Of a stretch of 64,000 nt of DNA, positions 63,673-64,000 are shown piece after piece. The translations under genes were made by a program, and so were the position numbers. Source of the DNA: Eutreptiella sp. 'Long Island Sound 2002'. Its lineage: Eukaryota > Euglenozoa > Euglenophyceae > Eutreptiales > Eutreptiaceae. The stretch spans positions 42,616,354 to 42,680,353 of the forward strand of contig OZ038383.1 in the NCBI GenBank assembly GCA_964036045.1, given 5' to 3'. Position 1 is the first letter of the stretch, and each line of letters begins with the position of its first letter. The notes under the pieces were generated by a model, which had not been told where the DNA came from, searched no databases, and saw nothing but the letters and a program-made list of their open reading frames with translations.

Positions 63673-63897
63673 GTTTGTGCATACTGTCGTAAACCGTTCG
63701 GACCGCTTCACTCTAGCACACTTCACACGAAGACCGGTCGGACCGGTCTGTACAAACTGTCGTAAACCGTTCGGACCGGTCCACTTTAGCACACTTCATA
63801 CGAAGACCGGTCGGACCGGTCCTTGCAAACTGTCGTAAACCGTTCGGACCGCTTCACTTTAGCACACTTTATTCCATTTCTCCACAGAGAAGGTCTT
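63673..63897 (+). repeat. Intron made of a 73-bp tandem repeat (three copies)
   Basis: CCGTTCGGACC recurs at 63694, 63767 and 63840, an exact 73-bp period. Each unit carries CACTTTAGCACACTTC, GAAGACCGGTCGGACCGGTC and CAAACTGTCGTAAA. Three units plus splice sites fill the 225-bp intron. Donor is gcag|gtttgt, acceptor is tttctccacag, phase 1. Confidence 0.85.
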
Positions 63898-64000
63898 GCA
63901 GGGGGCTGCAACGTGTCCGAGGTGCTTGGGGATCAAGGATGAGCCCGACATGGACATGCCCGCCCTGCCCGCCGGGCCCGCAGCGCGCCAGCTCGCCATC
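63898..64000 (+). CDS. Next exon of the acidic-protein gene, runs off the window
   Basis: After acceptor ttctccacag it reads EKVLQGAATCPRCLGIKDEP then DMDMPALPAGPAARQLAI. The phase 1 start matches the donor at 63672, giving EEYAEKVLQG across the junction. A C-x2-C pair (CPRC) is visible; the rest is beyond the edge. Confidence 0.6.

Overview
This is eukaryotic nuclear DNA: protein motifs are split by spliceosomal introns, repeats dominate, and no compact or operon-like gene order is present. The host looks like a large, repeat-rich genome. A plant-lineage (green or charophyte-type) alga is my best guess, with low confidence. It rests on a Penelope-like retroelement whose domain order (endonuclease first, RT second) is known from the Naiad/Chlamys clade, with Chlamys reported in green algae and a few other groups.

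The left 37.7 kb holds a partial P4-type ATPase (lipid flippase) gene on the minus strand. I assembled thirteen exons between 37682 and 2167. Their splice phases agree at all twelve junctions and give 527 uninterrupted codons, from the first membrane region through the phosphorylation site DKTGTLT into the nucleotide-binding domain. The first and last exons were not found. Introns run from about 230 bp to 17.2 kb. The largest (12376-29559) contains a decayed LINE and an 8.4 kb array of an ~84-bp satellite. The 7.1 kb intron (30497-37557) contains hAT-like and other decayed transposon ORFs.

From 38 to 50.9 kb the sequence is a patchwork. Two phase-compatible exons of an unknown proline-rich/lysine-rich gene lie at 43.2-45.5 kb (minus). 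A hAT C-terminal fragment, a tRNA-derived SINE head and short GCGGAAAAATT arrays cluster at 45.6-46.5 kb. An AT-richer block at 48.6-49.8 kb carries three consecutive unrecognised ORFs, and a possible LINE zinc-knuckle tail lies at 50.3-50.9 kb.

From 50.9 to 58.0 kb there are arrays of a 42-bp satellite. They run into a broken Penelope-like element (57989-60978, minus). It reads GIY-YIG endonuclease, then a CxC linker, then the RT N-terminus, then the first RT aspartate motif. It is interrupted by a block of the 84-bp satellite and a block of GGCGCGCC palindromes.

The right end (61.0-64.0 kb) has a piggyBac-like transposase fragment set among ACCGGT-rich repeats. It is followed by two plus-strand exons of an unrecognised acidic, probably nuclear protein. 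The 225-bp intron between them is almost entirely a 73-bp tandem repeat.

The genes do not form a pathway. The flippase and the acidic-protein gene look like host genes, and the rest is mobile or satellite DNA.
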